Assembly (NCBI RefSeq): GCF_024868665.1
Contig: NC_079908.1
Location: 8,278,262 to 8,342,261, forward strand
From: Triplophysa rosa
Lineage: Eukaryota; Chordata; Actinopteri; Cypriniformes; Nemacheilidae
Reading direction: 5' to 3'
Length of the DNA stretch: 64,000 nt
Below the pieces are notes generated by a model. That model saw only the letters and a list, made by a program, of their open reading frames with translations, made no database searches and was not told the DNA's origin. How positions within the stretch are numbered: the stretch's first letter is position 1; the number at the start of each line of letters is the position of its first letter. The position numbers and the translations under genes were made by a program. Below are positions 36,541 through 48,094 of this stretch, piece after piece.

Positions 36541-37120
36541 AGATATTCAACACGGGACGTTTTATGCCTTATATGGGCATGCTTCCTGTGATTGGGAAAT
36601 TTTGGGAGGCTCTTACACCCCAGGGGTACAACTTACACCCCATTGTGAGTGATGTTCTTACAGAGCCTGATAGCCTCTTCAAATCGTGTATTATTTTCAT
36701 GTTTCTACGATATCCTCACTCGAAACTACGACCCGTCAAAGTTGGGCGCAATGTTAAGTCGGTTTTTCATTCGCCCCCCATCGCACCCCCTCCACCCGAT
36801 CGCTTCCAAAAGTCATCACACACCATTCCTCAATGGGCCGCTCGATTTGATGTAGTCATTCATGGGTCCAAAGCGAAAAAATAACGCGTGAATATATATG
36901 TATCTAGGTTTTGAATGGGAGTCTCTTGTCAGATGTTCTCCAAACTCATTAGGCATTATAGGTAAAGACTGTTATCTTAGCAAAAAAGAAGGTTGCAAAA
37001 ATGATTGAATAAAAGGTTATGATTAATTATGAGAGATGTGTATTGGAGAACAATGTTTATTTCATAATGACATTTTCGCCCCATATAATGTTCTTATTCT
37101 CCAATGAAAGGTTAGATTTT

Positions 37121-37985
37121 GGTAAAATTTTAATAGAAGGGATTAATAATGCAGACTTACTTTCACAGCCTTCCTTGTTTATATTTATAGGGTATGAATA
37201 ATGTTACATACAACATAGGGCTTAACACTTTAAATGTAATATTTGTATTAATATTACATTTATAAATAGTTAAATTACTACAAATATTTATTTTTATAAA
37301 TATACATACAGTAATTTGGTAACATAAATAAAAAAATATGTTTGTTCCAGCCCTGTTAAGCCTTTCGGCTTTTGGCACTGTTTTGCGTTAATGTTTGGTT
37401 ATTAAAGACATTTTTGGTTCAAACATGCTGTTTGCACTTGAGCCTGGGAACATCTGGCAATACAACTAAAAGATTAAATAAAAAATCAACATCAACAAAC
37501 AACTATTTACTGAAAACTGAGCAGGACAAACAAAACAAAACAAATATTTCAAACAACAGTTTTACAGTACATTGGTGTCACATGACAATTTTATTGCATT
37601 GTTCTTAAAGCGGCCAATTTTCAAACTTTAGTTAGTATGTAATGTTGCTGTTAGAGCATAAACAATATCTGCAAAGTGATAAAGCTCAAAGTTCAATGCC
37701 AAGCGAGATATTGTCTTTAACAGAATTCGCTTTTCAAGGACTACATGGAACAGCTGGAATCAGAATACAGCCCTTTACTTTCCGGGTAAATGATGTCACT
37801 ATTCCGAGTTATTGAAAAACCTCCGCCCAAGGGAATACGCCAAAAAAGGGGCGAGGCCTTCCTTAGAGAAGAGGAAGAGCTGCTGGAGTAGTGTTTGGTT
37901 ATCAGAGATTGTAAACATTTGACTGAGCTGGTAATAAGAATTCAGCTACACACATTCTAAGATAACCAACAGTCAAATAACAGCT
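37121..37985. other. intergenic, no gene seen
   Basis: AT-rich, with no feature that could be supported before the hAT MITE. Confidence 0.45.
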
Positions 37986-37993
37986 TCCATGAC

Positions 37994-38669
37994 TAGGGCT
38001 GTCATGATTATGAAATTTGACTGACGATTAATTGTCTAATAAATCATTGCGATTATGCCGATTAATTGTCTGTTTTAGGGCTTTGCCGATTATGATGATT
38101 AATTGTCTGTTTTTGAGCTTTGACATTTAATTCTCATACATTTTTGATTCAGCGATTGAAACGACCATATTGTTCTGAATACAAGACTATGTTTTTTTTC
38201 TTGGAAAACATCGGAGAAAGTTGGGTCATCATATATTTAAGGTTTAGGCTTTTACCTGTCAATAATGCAACCGCCAAATACTTGTAAATTAAGTAAATTG
38301 ATCAGGAGTGAATTGTAGCCACCATTGAAATGCTATCAGTCATAGAAAAGCTTCTAGTCTGTTTTTTTCTCACAATTTTGGTAGACTGGTCGGACAGTTG
38401 TCAGAGGTTTGCTTAAATAATATTAAATTGTACTGCAGGTAATTTGTATATGTTTTAGTTTTTTTTAAGTGATTGTGTTGTGGTGGTACATTTTACAAGT
38501 ATCACCATGCTTTAGTAACAATATATACACTAAAATATGCAATATGCAGGTGCACTACAGCTCCCCCTAGTGTCTTCTATAGAGATGTGCAATAATTGCG
38601 ATGATCTGAAACCATCACGATGAGGTCAAACAATCACGATGAGATGATTATTTAATCGTGACAGCCCTA
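37994..38669. mobile_element. hAT-type MITE with 8-bp TSD
   Basis: Ends TAGGGCTGTCATGATTA and, inverted, TAGGGCTGTCACGATTA, are flanked by tccatgac on both sides (37986-37993 and 38670-38677). An 8-bp duplication and TAGGG-type ends indicate hAT. 676 bp, no coding capacity; interior carries repeated gattaattgtctgtttt blocks. Confidence 0.85.
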
Positions 38670-39142
38670 TCCATGACTTTAACATCGGCTGTGAAAGCTG
38701 TTCTGTGTAATATAATGATATTGTGTGTGTGTGCGCGCATACCTCAAAAACACTTCTATGAAACGTCCTTTGAAGTCCTGCTTGCAAATGTCTCCTAGTC
38801 AATCTGCTTGTTTTATTATCCAACATAGGTCCAATATAAAGTGGCAAAACTAACGCTTCTGTTATTAGTGTTAATTAATATAACCGGTCTGACTCAATCG
38901 GTCCGGTGTCATTTCCCTCACCATAGTAGGAAACAAAATTGCGATCTCTAACAAAGAATGACATTTGCACATGCACTAGCAGACCTCCATTACACTTCGA
39001 TCGAGCCGCTTCTGTTTAAATGAGGAAGTGAAGTTGACGCCATTGTTACAGTTTATTGCTAAAAGCCAAAGCTTATGAATACATGTGCACTGAGAGGGGG
39101 ACCGACCAATCACAACAGCCTGATAAGCGTAAGCTCGCTGAT
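38670..39142. other. intergenic, no gene seen
   Basis: Includes a short TG/GC alternating run (gtgtgtgtgtgcgcgc, about 38723). Nothing else supported. Confidence 0.45.
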
Positions 39143-39150
39143 ATGGTATG

Positions 39151-40513
39151 CTGGGGTGGTTCTAGGGGGGCACAGAGGGGGCCAGTGCCCCTGTGTCAGC
39201 ACACTTGGCAACCCCACTGGCCCCCCTAAATCTGGAATCGTTTCTGGAATTTTTTACCACTACCGAGCAATTTCGGGTGCAATGCACAGTTTGTCCTGCG
39301 AGTGGCAGTAATGATGCTTGTGTGCCAAAAGGAAGATTACGCATGCAAGACGCAAACAATGTCGAGTCTGTGCACCTTCAGCAAGATTACGTCTACATCA
39401 TACAGGTAATGGAAATATTTTGAAAAAATATAATGAAAATGCACATCATTACACATCATATTAAAATACTGACCTATATTTTCCGGTGTTGCGCATGTTA
39501 AATCTACATATAAAGCAGTCGTGACTCGTGCCTATACAAAGAATCAGCTGCTGCCAGAGAACGTGTAACACACTAAAGAAATTTTATTTGTTAATGAAAT
39601 GAGATCAAATGCAACTTACATTTATTGAGGTGAATGTTTGATAAAATGCACTTTTGCCTTATAATTCAAATAAATGGTCTGTCATTCCCAAGGAATTAGC
39701 AGAGTTCAAGTAATCAATACAGTTTATTCTATACTGTCCTGTATATTACTTGTGGTGTATTTGAGAGTCGAGCTTTATCATTTACACATGTTCATAATTT
39801 TCCCATTTGCAGTTAAAATGAAGAGAAAAAATCCTAAGGACATAATGTCCTTTTTTAATAAGAAAACTAAAGATAATAGTCAGTCAAGGCTGGAGAAAGA
39901 AGATGCTTCTGAAAAAGAGTCAGAAATGCACAAAAACTTAGAGAATAAAGAAAGTCCAATAGAACAGAGGACCCATCAGCAAGGTGATTTAGTTGTGCAG
40001 AGAGACTTTTGTAACCCTGAAATTCCATGTGAAAAACATGAGTTTTTACATGAGTATTTAGTTAACATGGCATTCACATGAAAATGTGCCAAAACCACAT
40101 ATATCACATGTGAAAATTTTGAAATTCATGTTTTTTTTTCTTTGTGTAAAGGAAATACCTGATAATGTGACTCATGTTTAGATGACTGCTTAAGTTGATT
40201 TTTGGATATCTTGTTTGTGGGTAGTTTTTCATTTATGTATGTACATTTAAGATGCAGAAAGGTGCCTAAATGTTATTATTGTTGTCATTGTTATTTTGAC
40301 TATATACAATGTGTTGTGAAATAAATGACCATGGAACATTAATTTGAGCTGAACTTGTTTTATTAGCTCATTAGTTTACTTCTAGAGAAAACAGTAATAC
40401 ATGACAGTGAAAAATGACTGAAAATTAACCATGACACATGTTAGTGTGCCCCCTGAAAGCATAAGTGGCCCCTGCCTGGCCCCCCCAGTTACAGTAGTCT
40501 AGGACCGCCACTG
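39151..40513 (+). mobile_element. deleted hAT element with 8-bp TSD
   Basis: The left end CTGGGGTGGTTCTAGGG and inverted right end CAGTGGCGGTCCTAGAC are flanked by atggtatg (39143-39150 and 40514-40521). 1,363 bp. It retains the 5' part of the transposase gene but no catalytic domain, so it is an internally deleted, non-autonomous copy. Confidence 0.85.
39818..40081 (+). CDS. hAT-associated N-terminal ORF (truncated)
   Basis: 87 residues starting MKRKNPKDIMSFFNKKTKD, preceded at once by a splice acceptor (tttgcag then ttaaaATG). The KRKN..DIMSFF beginning, followed by a Ser/Glu-rich low-complexity stretch, is typical of the N-terminus of TTF/ZMYM-like hAT transposases in fish. The frame ends shortly after; the DNA-binding and catalytic parts were lost in the deletion that made this copy. 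Probably no function of its own. Confidence 0.6.
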   Translation: MKRKNPKDIMSFFNKKTKDNSQSRLEKEDASEKESEMHKNLENKESPIEQRTHQQGDLVVQRDFCNPEIPCEKHEFLHEYLVNMAFT

Positions 40514-40521
40514 ATGGTATG

Positions 40522-41634
40522 GGTGGGACATCATCAGACACACTCTCTAAGCGGGGAACCAATCACGACAGACCTGGTCAGCTTTACAAATCAGAGCGTT
40601 TCGGAAGGAGGGATTTTATATAGACTGGAAGAAATCCAGTAACAATATAATAAAAATATAAAGTGTTTTTTGAAACTAGAAACATGAACATCCATTGTTA
40701 AACACCCAAAAAACATAATCAAAGCTTCAAAAACAGCAAAAGAATGGCTCCTTTAATTGGATTTGTCTTGTCACGTCACCCCATCCAGTGTGGACAAAAT
40801 GTAAAATTATAATGGGTTCTAATCAGCCCCCTAATAGCCACAAGGAGTTAAACCATTTGATGATTGCTTTAGATGCCGATGGTCTGCATGCACAGACACG
40901 GGATAGTCAAACGCACCTACAGTAACAGACAGACAGGTCTGACTCGGTTGAAAAACCAATCAAAACTTCTAATTAAGCTATGGGGTGGGTTACCCGTACT
41001 TTGACGCTCAGCCAGAGGTGCAATCGTCCGTTCATCATTACATATGGCCAACATTCACAGGAACAACATTCTTCAAATAAAGTAAGTCATGCTAGAGAAA
41101 ATTTTAGATACTAGATACTAGTGCCCCAAACTCTGAATGTCAATCTGTTTACATTTGCCTGTTTATGCTGCACATCAATATCTTGTAGATTTGTGTTTTG
41201 CTTGAAATTATATAAGTAGGTCTATAAGTCAGTCTTTAGTTAGTTAGATCACAACATTCATCTTACCCGGTATCACGCCAAAGCGTGTGATAGACACGCC
41301 GGTCCACCTCAGGATGTGTGTCAGTGTCACGCTTTGCCTCTTTCAGGCGTGAAAAAGACAAGCTCGGTTCTTTGCATTTGTAAAAATGAAATGATGTAAT
41401 AAATACTTATTACTTGTACATTAATAGATATTTTAGAGCACCTAACCCTACTCTCGATGGCAGCGGTGTGAACGCACAGTTCCAAAACTACCTTAATTTG
41501 CGTTCTGGGGAAAAATGGAGGTCTTATGGATGTTAGGGCGTTTTCACACATGTGGATCGATTGCTTTGTTCCGAAACCGGGGGTTAAATCGCTACAATAT
41601 TGCAATTTATTTTAGTTCGGTTTGCATTCACAAG
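40522..41634. other. intergenic and left part of an older DNA element
   Basis: No gene. From about 41530 (gggcgttttcacacatgtgg) up to the left LTR at 41635 the sequence looks like one side of an older element into which the gypsy copy 2 inserted; its continuation lies at 47518. Confidence 0.4.
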
Positions 41635-42426
41635 TGTCATGACTCGGAGAGGAACGAAAGGTTCGGAGACTCAATTGCGGGTAATGAATCAGATTTTATT
41701 TGTAATAGTCCAACAGAATCACCAGACGACACCAGCCTTGAGAACAGGAACCACGTGAGTCCGTGGAGAGCTAGCTCGACCCAACGGCACTCACGGTAAG
41801 AAACAGCGGAAGAATGCCGAACGGGGAATCCTGGCTCCTCCGAGGTGCACGCTCAGCGGGGAGAAGACTCGACCCGCTGGCAGAATCCGAACAGCAGAGG
41901 CAATCGCTGGAGAAGTGGTGTCGGGTAGTGCAGAGAGCAGAGGTCCGAGACGCCAACGGGTACTGAGGAACACAGGAGTAGATGACAGAGAAGCAAAAGG
42001 CACTGGAGCAATATGAAGAAACAAACAAAACTAAGACAAGATAACTAAGACAAGACTTGAGATAGCAGTACTAGAACACGCTAGACTGAGGCAGTCAGAA
42101 CTGGCAATAACACGCAACGGTCTGACACAAGACAAGAGAACAAGAGGGATTAAATAGAGGGGACCTAATCAGTGGGGAATGAACAACAGGTGAATAATAA
42201 TAAGGAGCCAGGGGGACTGCTAATAAGGGACGAGCTACAGGAGTGTAGGTGATGAGGTGATGGAAACCCGGTGAGGGGAAAGCCTGAAGGGGAGACACGG
42301 GGCGGGGCTAGTAACGTAGACACTAAACACGTGGAGAGCCGTCAAGACGGTTCCACAAGAGTTTGACAAAACAAAACAAACACTCACACAAGACAAAAAG
42401 GCCACGACAAGACTGAGATCATGACA
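41635..42426 (-). repeat. 3' LTR of gypsy copy 2
   Basis: TGTCATGACTCGG ... ATCATGACA, 792 bp, 98-99% like the right LTR. On the minus strand it carries AATAAA (near 41695). Confidence 0.92.
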
Positions 42427-42439
42427 TTACCCCCCCCCA

Positions 42440-45400
42440 CAGGCGCCACTGGGCGTCTAGGGGGAGGGCTCACCTCGCTTCCGGTGGAAGTCCACGATCA
42501 GCGACCGGTCCAGGATGTCGTGAGACGGCACCCAGCACCTTTCCTCTGCACCATAACCCTCCCAGTCCACTAAGTATTGATAACCCCGGCCACGTCAGCA
42601 TACGTCCATCAGTTTCCTGACGGTGTACGTCAGGGATCCGTCCACCAGGCGCGGGGGGGGGGCGGGGCGTTTGCTGGCAGGGTTGAGGGTGGATGTGACG
42701 ACGGGTTTGACCCTGGAGACATGAAAAACAGGGTGGACTCGACCAAGAGTCGGGGAAAGCTTGAGCCGGACGGCCACCGGGTTAACCACCTTGGTGATGC
42801 AGAATGGTCCAATGAACCTCGGAGCCAACTTGCGAGAGGGTACCCGGAGAGGCAGGTCCATGGTGGATAACCATACCCATTGACCACACACGTAGGCCGG
42901 AGGAGAAGACCGGTGACGATCAGCTGCTGCCTTGGTCTTCTGGGAGGTTCGGGCCAGAACCTCTCTGGCCCTCGTCCAGGTGCGGCGACAACGCTGAACG
43001 AAGGCCAGAGCAGAAGGTACTGCAGCATCGAGTTCCTGAGAGGGAAACAAGGGAGGTTGGTAACCCACAGAACATTCAAAAGGGGACATACCTGAGGAGG
43101 ATACCGGAAGGGAGTTGTGGGCGTATTCAATCCAGGAGAGCTGTTGGCTCCAGGAACTGGGATTCTGTGATGTTAAACAGCGGAGTCTGCTTTCAAGATC
43201 CTGGTTGGCTCGCTCACACTGCCCATTGGTCTGAGGGTGGAAACCGGAAGACAGACTCGTAGAGGCCCCGATCTGTCTGCAGAACTCTTTCCAGAACCGG
43301 GAGGTGAACTGAGGCCCCCTATCGGACACGACATCAGTGGGCAAACCATGTAGACGAAAGACGTGGTCCACCACCAGTTGAGAGGTCTCCCGGGCGGAGG
43401 GGAGCTTGGGAAGGGGGATAAAATGGACCGCTTTGGAGAAACGGTCCACCACCGTAAGAATGACGGTGTTGCCGCCAGAGGGAGGAAGGCCAGTGACAAA
43501 GTCTAAGGCAATATGAGACCAAGGGCGGGAAGGGATGGGGACAGGGCGAAGCAGACCAGTGGGAGGGCGGTGGGATGATTTACATTGGGCGCAAACTGGG
43601 CAAGCCAACACAAACTGTTTAACATCAGCATTCAAAGAAGGCCACCAAAACCGCTGGCGGACGGACGCCAGGGTTCCCCGGTTACCTGGATGGCAGACTA
43701 ACTTGGAGGAATGGCTCCACCGCAGGACTTCGGGGCGCAGCGCAACCGAGACAAACAACCTGCCCTCTGGACACTCTCTCGGGACGTGCACCCCTCGACC
43801 GGCCTGCTCAACTCGTCTCTCGAGATCCCAGATAGCAGCCCCGACCACCATCCCCTTGGGAAGGATGGGTTTGGTCGAAGGCTCCCCTCCGGGGATCTCA
43901 AAAAGACGAGAGAGAGCATCGGGCTTGACGTTCTTAGACCCCGGCCGGTACGAGAGGGTGAAGTTAAACCGACCGAAAAAGAGTGCCCAGCGGGCCTGGC
44001 GTGAGTTTAGTCTCTTGGCTGAACGGATATACTCAAGGTTCTTATGATCCGTCCGGACCAAGAAAGGCTGCGCTGACCCCTCCAGCCAGTGACGCCAGTC
44101 ACCCAAAGCAGGGCGGACCGCCAACAACTCTCGGTTACCTATGTCATAGTTCCGTTCGGCAGGGTTGAGGCGATGGGAGTAGAAGGCGCAAGGGTACACC
44201 TTCCCATCATGACTAGAACGCTGAGACAGAACCGCGCCTACCCCAACGTCGGATGCATCGACCTCGACAATGAATTGTTGCTCGGGTTCTGGAAAACAAA
44301 GCACAGGTGCATAGACAAAACGAGACTTGAGATCATCAAAGGCTACCTGAGTTTGGGAATTCCATCTGAACGAGACCTTAGTGGAGGTCAATGCAGTGAG
44401 CGGTAGGGCTATCTGGCCGAAACCCCAGATGAATCGCCGGTATAAGTTGGCGAAACCCAGGAACCGCTGAAGGGCTTTACGAGAGTCGGGGACAGGCCAT
44501 TCGGCGACAGCTCTTATCTTGGCAGGATCGGGGTTCATGCCTCTGGATGAAATTATGTGACCAAGGAACGAAACAGTGACAGCATGGAATTCGCACTTCT
44601 CCACTTTAACAAAAAGTTGATTCTCTAATAAACGCTGGAGGACTTCCCTGACGTGTCGGGTGTGTTCCTGGAGAGAGGGGGAAAAAAACAGAATATCATC
44701 CAGGTACACAAAGACAAATCGATTAATCATGTCCCCCAACACGGCATTTATGAGGCCTTGGGAGACGGCAGGAGCATTGGTCAAACCGAACGGGAGTACC
44801 AAATACTCATAGTGTCCCGAAGGTGTATTAAACGCCGTCTTCCACTCGTCCCCCTCCCGGATGCGGACCAGGTGATAGGCATTGCGAAGGTCTAGTTTAG
44901 TAAAGACCTGGGCTCCCTGCAAGAGATCGAAGGCAGTAGACATGAGAGGTAGGGGGTACTTATTCTTAACTGCAATCTCATTCAAACCTCGATAATCAAT
45001 ACAGGGACGCAGAGAGCCATCCCTCTTCTGGACGAAGAAGAACCCTGCACCGGCCGGGGAGGAGGAATGGCGAATGAGCCCAGCCTGTAAGCATTCTTGA
45101 ATATACTTGTCCATGGCCTCTCTCTCCGGGGCGGACAGTGAGTAGAGACGCCCCCTAGGCGGAGAAGTGCCTGGGAGAAGGTCTATGGAGCAGTCGTAGG
45201 GGCGATGCGGAGGGAGAGAGGTGGCTCGCGACTTGCTGAAGACGGTGCGAAGATCGTGATACTCCTCCGGGACCCCAGCCAAATCGGCGGCCCTGACCTG
45301 AAACACAGAAGACATAGAGACAAGAGACGGAGCAGAACCAAGACAAGACGTGTGACAAGATGGGCTCCAGGCCACCACAGAACTTTTAACCCAATCAATG

Positions 45401-45825
45401 TGAGGATTGTGCTGAGACAACCAAGGATGCCCTAAAATGAGGGGGTTATTGGGGGAATCGAGGATGTACAGCTCAATGCACTCACAATGATTACCCGAAA
45501 GAAAAAGTCTTACGTGAGGGGTGACGTGAGTTATGGTGGCAAAGGGAAGACCCGCTAGCGTCTGGACCGAGATGGGTCTGTCGAGGGGCTTGACCGGAAT
45601 CTTCCACCGGGCTGCGGTGGTGGCATCGAGGAAACTCCCTTCGGCACCCGAGTCGAGAAGAGCCTTGCCGGTGTGGCTCCGGCCATCGAACAGGATCCGG
45701 AACGGCAGTGAGGAACGGGAAACAGGAGAGGAAATAGGAATAGCGCCCACCCGGACTCTCCGCTCTACGGGTGGGCGGAGCCTTTTAACGGACACTGGAT
45801 GACTTGGTGCCCATCCCTCCCGCAA
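42440..45825 (-). pseudogene. gypsy pol with chromodomain, one premature stop
   Basis: Open 45825-42595 (1,076 residues). Order: protease with [14 protein letters not shown] with [13 protein letters not shown] and [10 protein letters not shown]; RNase H with [18 protein letters not shown]; integrase HHCC ([10 protein letters not shown]...CPVCAQ) and catalytic D (ALDFVTGL), D (VSDRGPQF) and E ([11 protein letters not shown] region after [10 protein letters not shown]). The frame stops at TGA 42595-42597 just after TVRKLMDVC, and the same frame reads on through a chromodomain ([18 protein letters not shown], then HDILD) before a natural-looking stop near 42460. The stop sits at what looks like a mutated CpG. 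The beginning overlaps the end of gag in another frame. Confidence 0.9.
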
Positions 45826-46730
45826 TAGAAGCAGAGTCCTCCGAGAAGGCGCTGCTGTTTCTGTAAAGGTGTCAAGCGAGAGCGACCCAGTTGCATGGGC
45901 TCCTCCTCAGGGCTAGCTCCGGTGACTTTAGGGGAGGTGTGGGCATCTCGAACTCACCAAGAGGTGGGTGAAGGCTGCCGGCGTCGGCGGCTGTTTAAAG
46001 GAGTCTCGACTCGGAGGCAGAGGTTGGTGAGGGCCTCTAAATCCCTAGGGGGTTCAAGTGTGGCGATCTCGTCAGCAATGGACGCATTCACCCCGTGGAG
46101 AAATCGAGCGCGTAGCGCTTCCTCGTTCCAGTTGCAGGCAGCTGCCAGTGTCTGGAACTTGATGGAGTAATCCGTGATGGAGTTCCGACCTTGGGTCAGG
46201 CTTGAGAGCTGGGCGGCCGCCTGCTCCCCCTGAGCTGACCTGTCGAACAGCCTGATCATTTCGGCCCGGAAATCTGTGAACAAGTGGCAAAAGGGTGCTT
46301 GAGACTCCCATACAGCTGTTCCCCACTCTCGTGCCCGACCCTTCAGCAGGGTTAAAACAAACGCCACCCTTGCCTCTTCGGTGGCATAGCGGCGTGGCTG
46401 AAGGGAAAACACCAGAGCACACTGGGCGAGGAAAGGACGGCAGGCATTGGGGTCTCCGCTGTAAGGCGGAGGGCTATTGACATGAGGCTCAGACTCAGAC
46501 AGATGTCCACGAGACGAGCTGGAAGAAATACGACTCGCAGCGAGTTCTCTGCGCAGCTCGGTGACCAGGGCTGTAAGATCCGTGACTTGACCCGCAAGAT
46601 TTCCCACTTCCTGTGTGGTGGCGTTCAGCCGTGTGACCTGCTGTCCGAGGGTGACCCCCTGCTGTTGTAGCGCATTGCGGGAGGGTTCCATCCCCGCTGA
46701 ATCTCCAGTGTGGTCAGACCGTTCTGTCAT
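45765..46730 (-). pseudogene. gypsy gag with CCHC knuckle, one premature stop
   Basis: 322 codons from ATG 46728-46730 to TAG 45765-45767. The start MTERSDHTGD matches copy 1. The retrotransposon gag core contains YATEEARVAFVLTLLKGRA and ALRARFLHGVN. A TGA at 45954-45956 interrupts before the nucleocapsid; the frame then continues to the zinc knuckle [14 protein letters not shown]. The end of gag overlaps pol by about 60 bases in a different frame, implying frameshifted or separate translation of pol. The start codon belongs to the LTR (see findings). Confidence 0.88.
46713..46723 (-). promoter_or_regulatory. predicted self-priming site, gypsy copy 2
   Basis: RNA-sense AACGGTCTGAC, one base inside the LTR boundary, pairs with GTCAGACCGTT at the predicted RNA 5' end (47206-47216). 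It lies within gag codons just after the ATG. Confidence 0.75.
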
Positions 46731-47517
46731 GACTCGGAGAGGAACGAAAGGTTCGGAGACTCAATTGCGGGTAATGAATCAGATTTTATTTGTAATAGTC
46801 CAACAGAATCACCAGATGACACCAGCCTTGAGAACAGGAACCACGTGAGTCTGTGGAGAGCTAGCTCGACCCGACGGCACTCACGGTAAGAAACAGCGGA
46901 AGAATTCCGAACGGGGAATCCTGGCTCCTCCGAGGTGCACGCTCAGTGGGGAGAAGACTCGACCCGCTGGCAGAATCCGAACAGCAGAGGCAATCGCTGG
47001 AGAAGTGGTGTCGGGTAGTGCAGAGAGCAGAGGTCCGAGACGCCAACGGGTACTGAGGAACACAGGAGTAGATGACAGAGAAGCAAAAGGCACTGGAGCA
47101 ATATGAAGAAACAAACAAAACTAAGACAAGATAACTAAGACAAGACTTGAGATAGCAGTACTAGAACACGCTAGACTGAGGCAGTCAGAGCTGGCAATAA
47201 CACGCAACGGTCTGACACAAGACAAAAGAACAAGAGGGAGTAAATAGAGGGGACCTAATCAGTGGGGAATGAACAACAGGTGAATAATAATAAGGAGCCA
47301 GGGGGGACTGCTAATAAGGGACGAGCTACAGGAGTGTAGGTGATGAGGTGATGGAAACCCGGTGAGGGGAAAGCCTGAAGGGGAGACACGGGGCGGGGCT
47401 AGTGACGTAGACACTAAACACGTGGAGAGCCGTCAAGATGGTTCCACAAGAGTTTGACAAAACAAAACAAACAGTCACACAAGACAAAAAGGCCACGACA
47501 AGACAGAGATCATGACA
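46725..47517 (-). repeat. 5' LTR of gypsy copy 2
   Basis: 793 bp. On the minus strand, a TATA-like TATTTA (47241-47246) lies 25 bp upstream of the predicted RNA start at 47216. The R region begins with GTCAGACCGTT, the complement of the primer site just inside the LTR. The last six bases (ATGACA) include the gag start codon. Confidence 0.9.
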
Positions 47518-47661
47518 CACAAGTGAATATTTCCAAACGGACCAAACTTTGTTAATAAAAGTCACGTGCAAGTAAACTCTCCTTCGATTGGTCAGAGTGC
47601 ATCTGTTTATTTTCCGGGATTCCGCTCAAAAATGTCATCCGTCAGGATGGACAGACAGCAG
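47518..47661. other. right part of the older element split by gypsy copy 2
   Basis: Continuation of the sequence interrupted at 41634 (tttgcattcacaag then tgaatatttccaaacgg). Contains no gene; it is upstream or downstream sequence of the Myb/SANT-like fragment. Confidence 0.4.
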
Positions 47662-47850
47662 CTACGCGGCATTTTTGTGGCTTGTTTGGTTACTGCTGTT
47701 ACAGAGTTTCTTTGCCTTCATGCGGCACTGTTCAACCGACCGATTAAATCCCATTTGTTTTAAGCGCTCACTAAACACTTTATAAATTTTGGTGTTTTTG
47801 TGAGTTCTGGAGAGCTGTTCGGCAATGTGTTTCTTCTGACCAAATTTCAA
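47662..47850 (-). pseudogene. Myb/SANT-like DNA-binding domain fragment
   Basis: 62 residues containing IYKVFSERLKQMGFNRSVEQ followed by CRMKAKKL. The second and third helices of a Myb/SANT-like (MADF-related) domain have this pattern (IYxxxAERLxxxGF.RTxxQCRxKxKxL). Such proteins accompany harbinger-type DNA transposons. The first helix with its usual Trp is missing, because the frame before residue 1 is closed, so this is a remnant. It probably belonged to the element into which gypsy copy 2 inserted. Confidence 0.5.
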
Positions 47851-48094
47851 TCAAACACTTCACTGCTTCCCTGCTCCAAGTGAGCCCACGGTTCATTTTG
47901 GGAATGCGACAAGCAGAGCGGGACCGGGCGGACTGCAGGCTGTGGTGCCAGCTGAGTTACCGGCTGGAAGGCTGGCTGAGTCACCGGCTGGAAGACTGGC
48001 TGAGTTGCCGCCAGGAAGGCCGGCTGAGTCACCGGCTGGGCTGGACAGGACGCCGGCTGGATAGACAGCTGGAAGGCCGGCTGGAACACCGGAC

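Larger units (their letters stand above)
34980..37120. mobile_element. fold-back Tc1-like element with ~190-bp TIRs
   Basis: 34980-35165 and 36930-37120 are inverted copies (outer end aaaatctaacctttc, then attatgaaataaa, attcaat, gcaaccttctt, cctataatg, gagtttggagaaca). Just inside, 35169-35204 is the reverse complement of 35850-35885 with 2 mismatches in 36. Both encode a Tc1 segment (LLPWSSQFPDLNP on the + strand of the right arm), the region around the third catalytic residue. So the element carries two head-to-head transposase fragments. Interior also holds a SINE and a tandem repeat. Confidence 0.6.
41635..47517 (-). mobile_element. Ty3/gypsy chromovirus copy 2, near-complete
   Basis: 5,883 bp. 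LTRs at 46725-47517 (5') and 41635-42426 (3'), flanked on both sides by cacaag. Gag and pol lie between, on the minus strand, with a G-run polypurine tract (minus strand of 42430-42438) next to the 3' LTR. By eye the LTRs differ at about 12 positions plus one 1-bp indel over 792 bp, so the insertion is recent. Domain content (CCHC gag, PR, RT, RH, IN, chromodomain) and the self-priming site place it with sushi/Tf1-like chromoviruses. Two nonsense codons make this copy defective. Confidence 0.92.
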
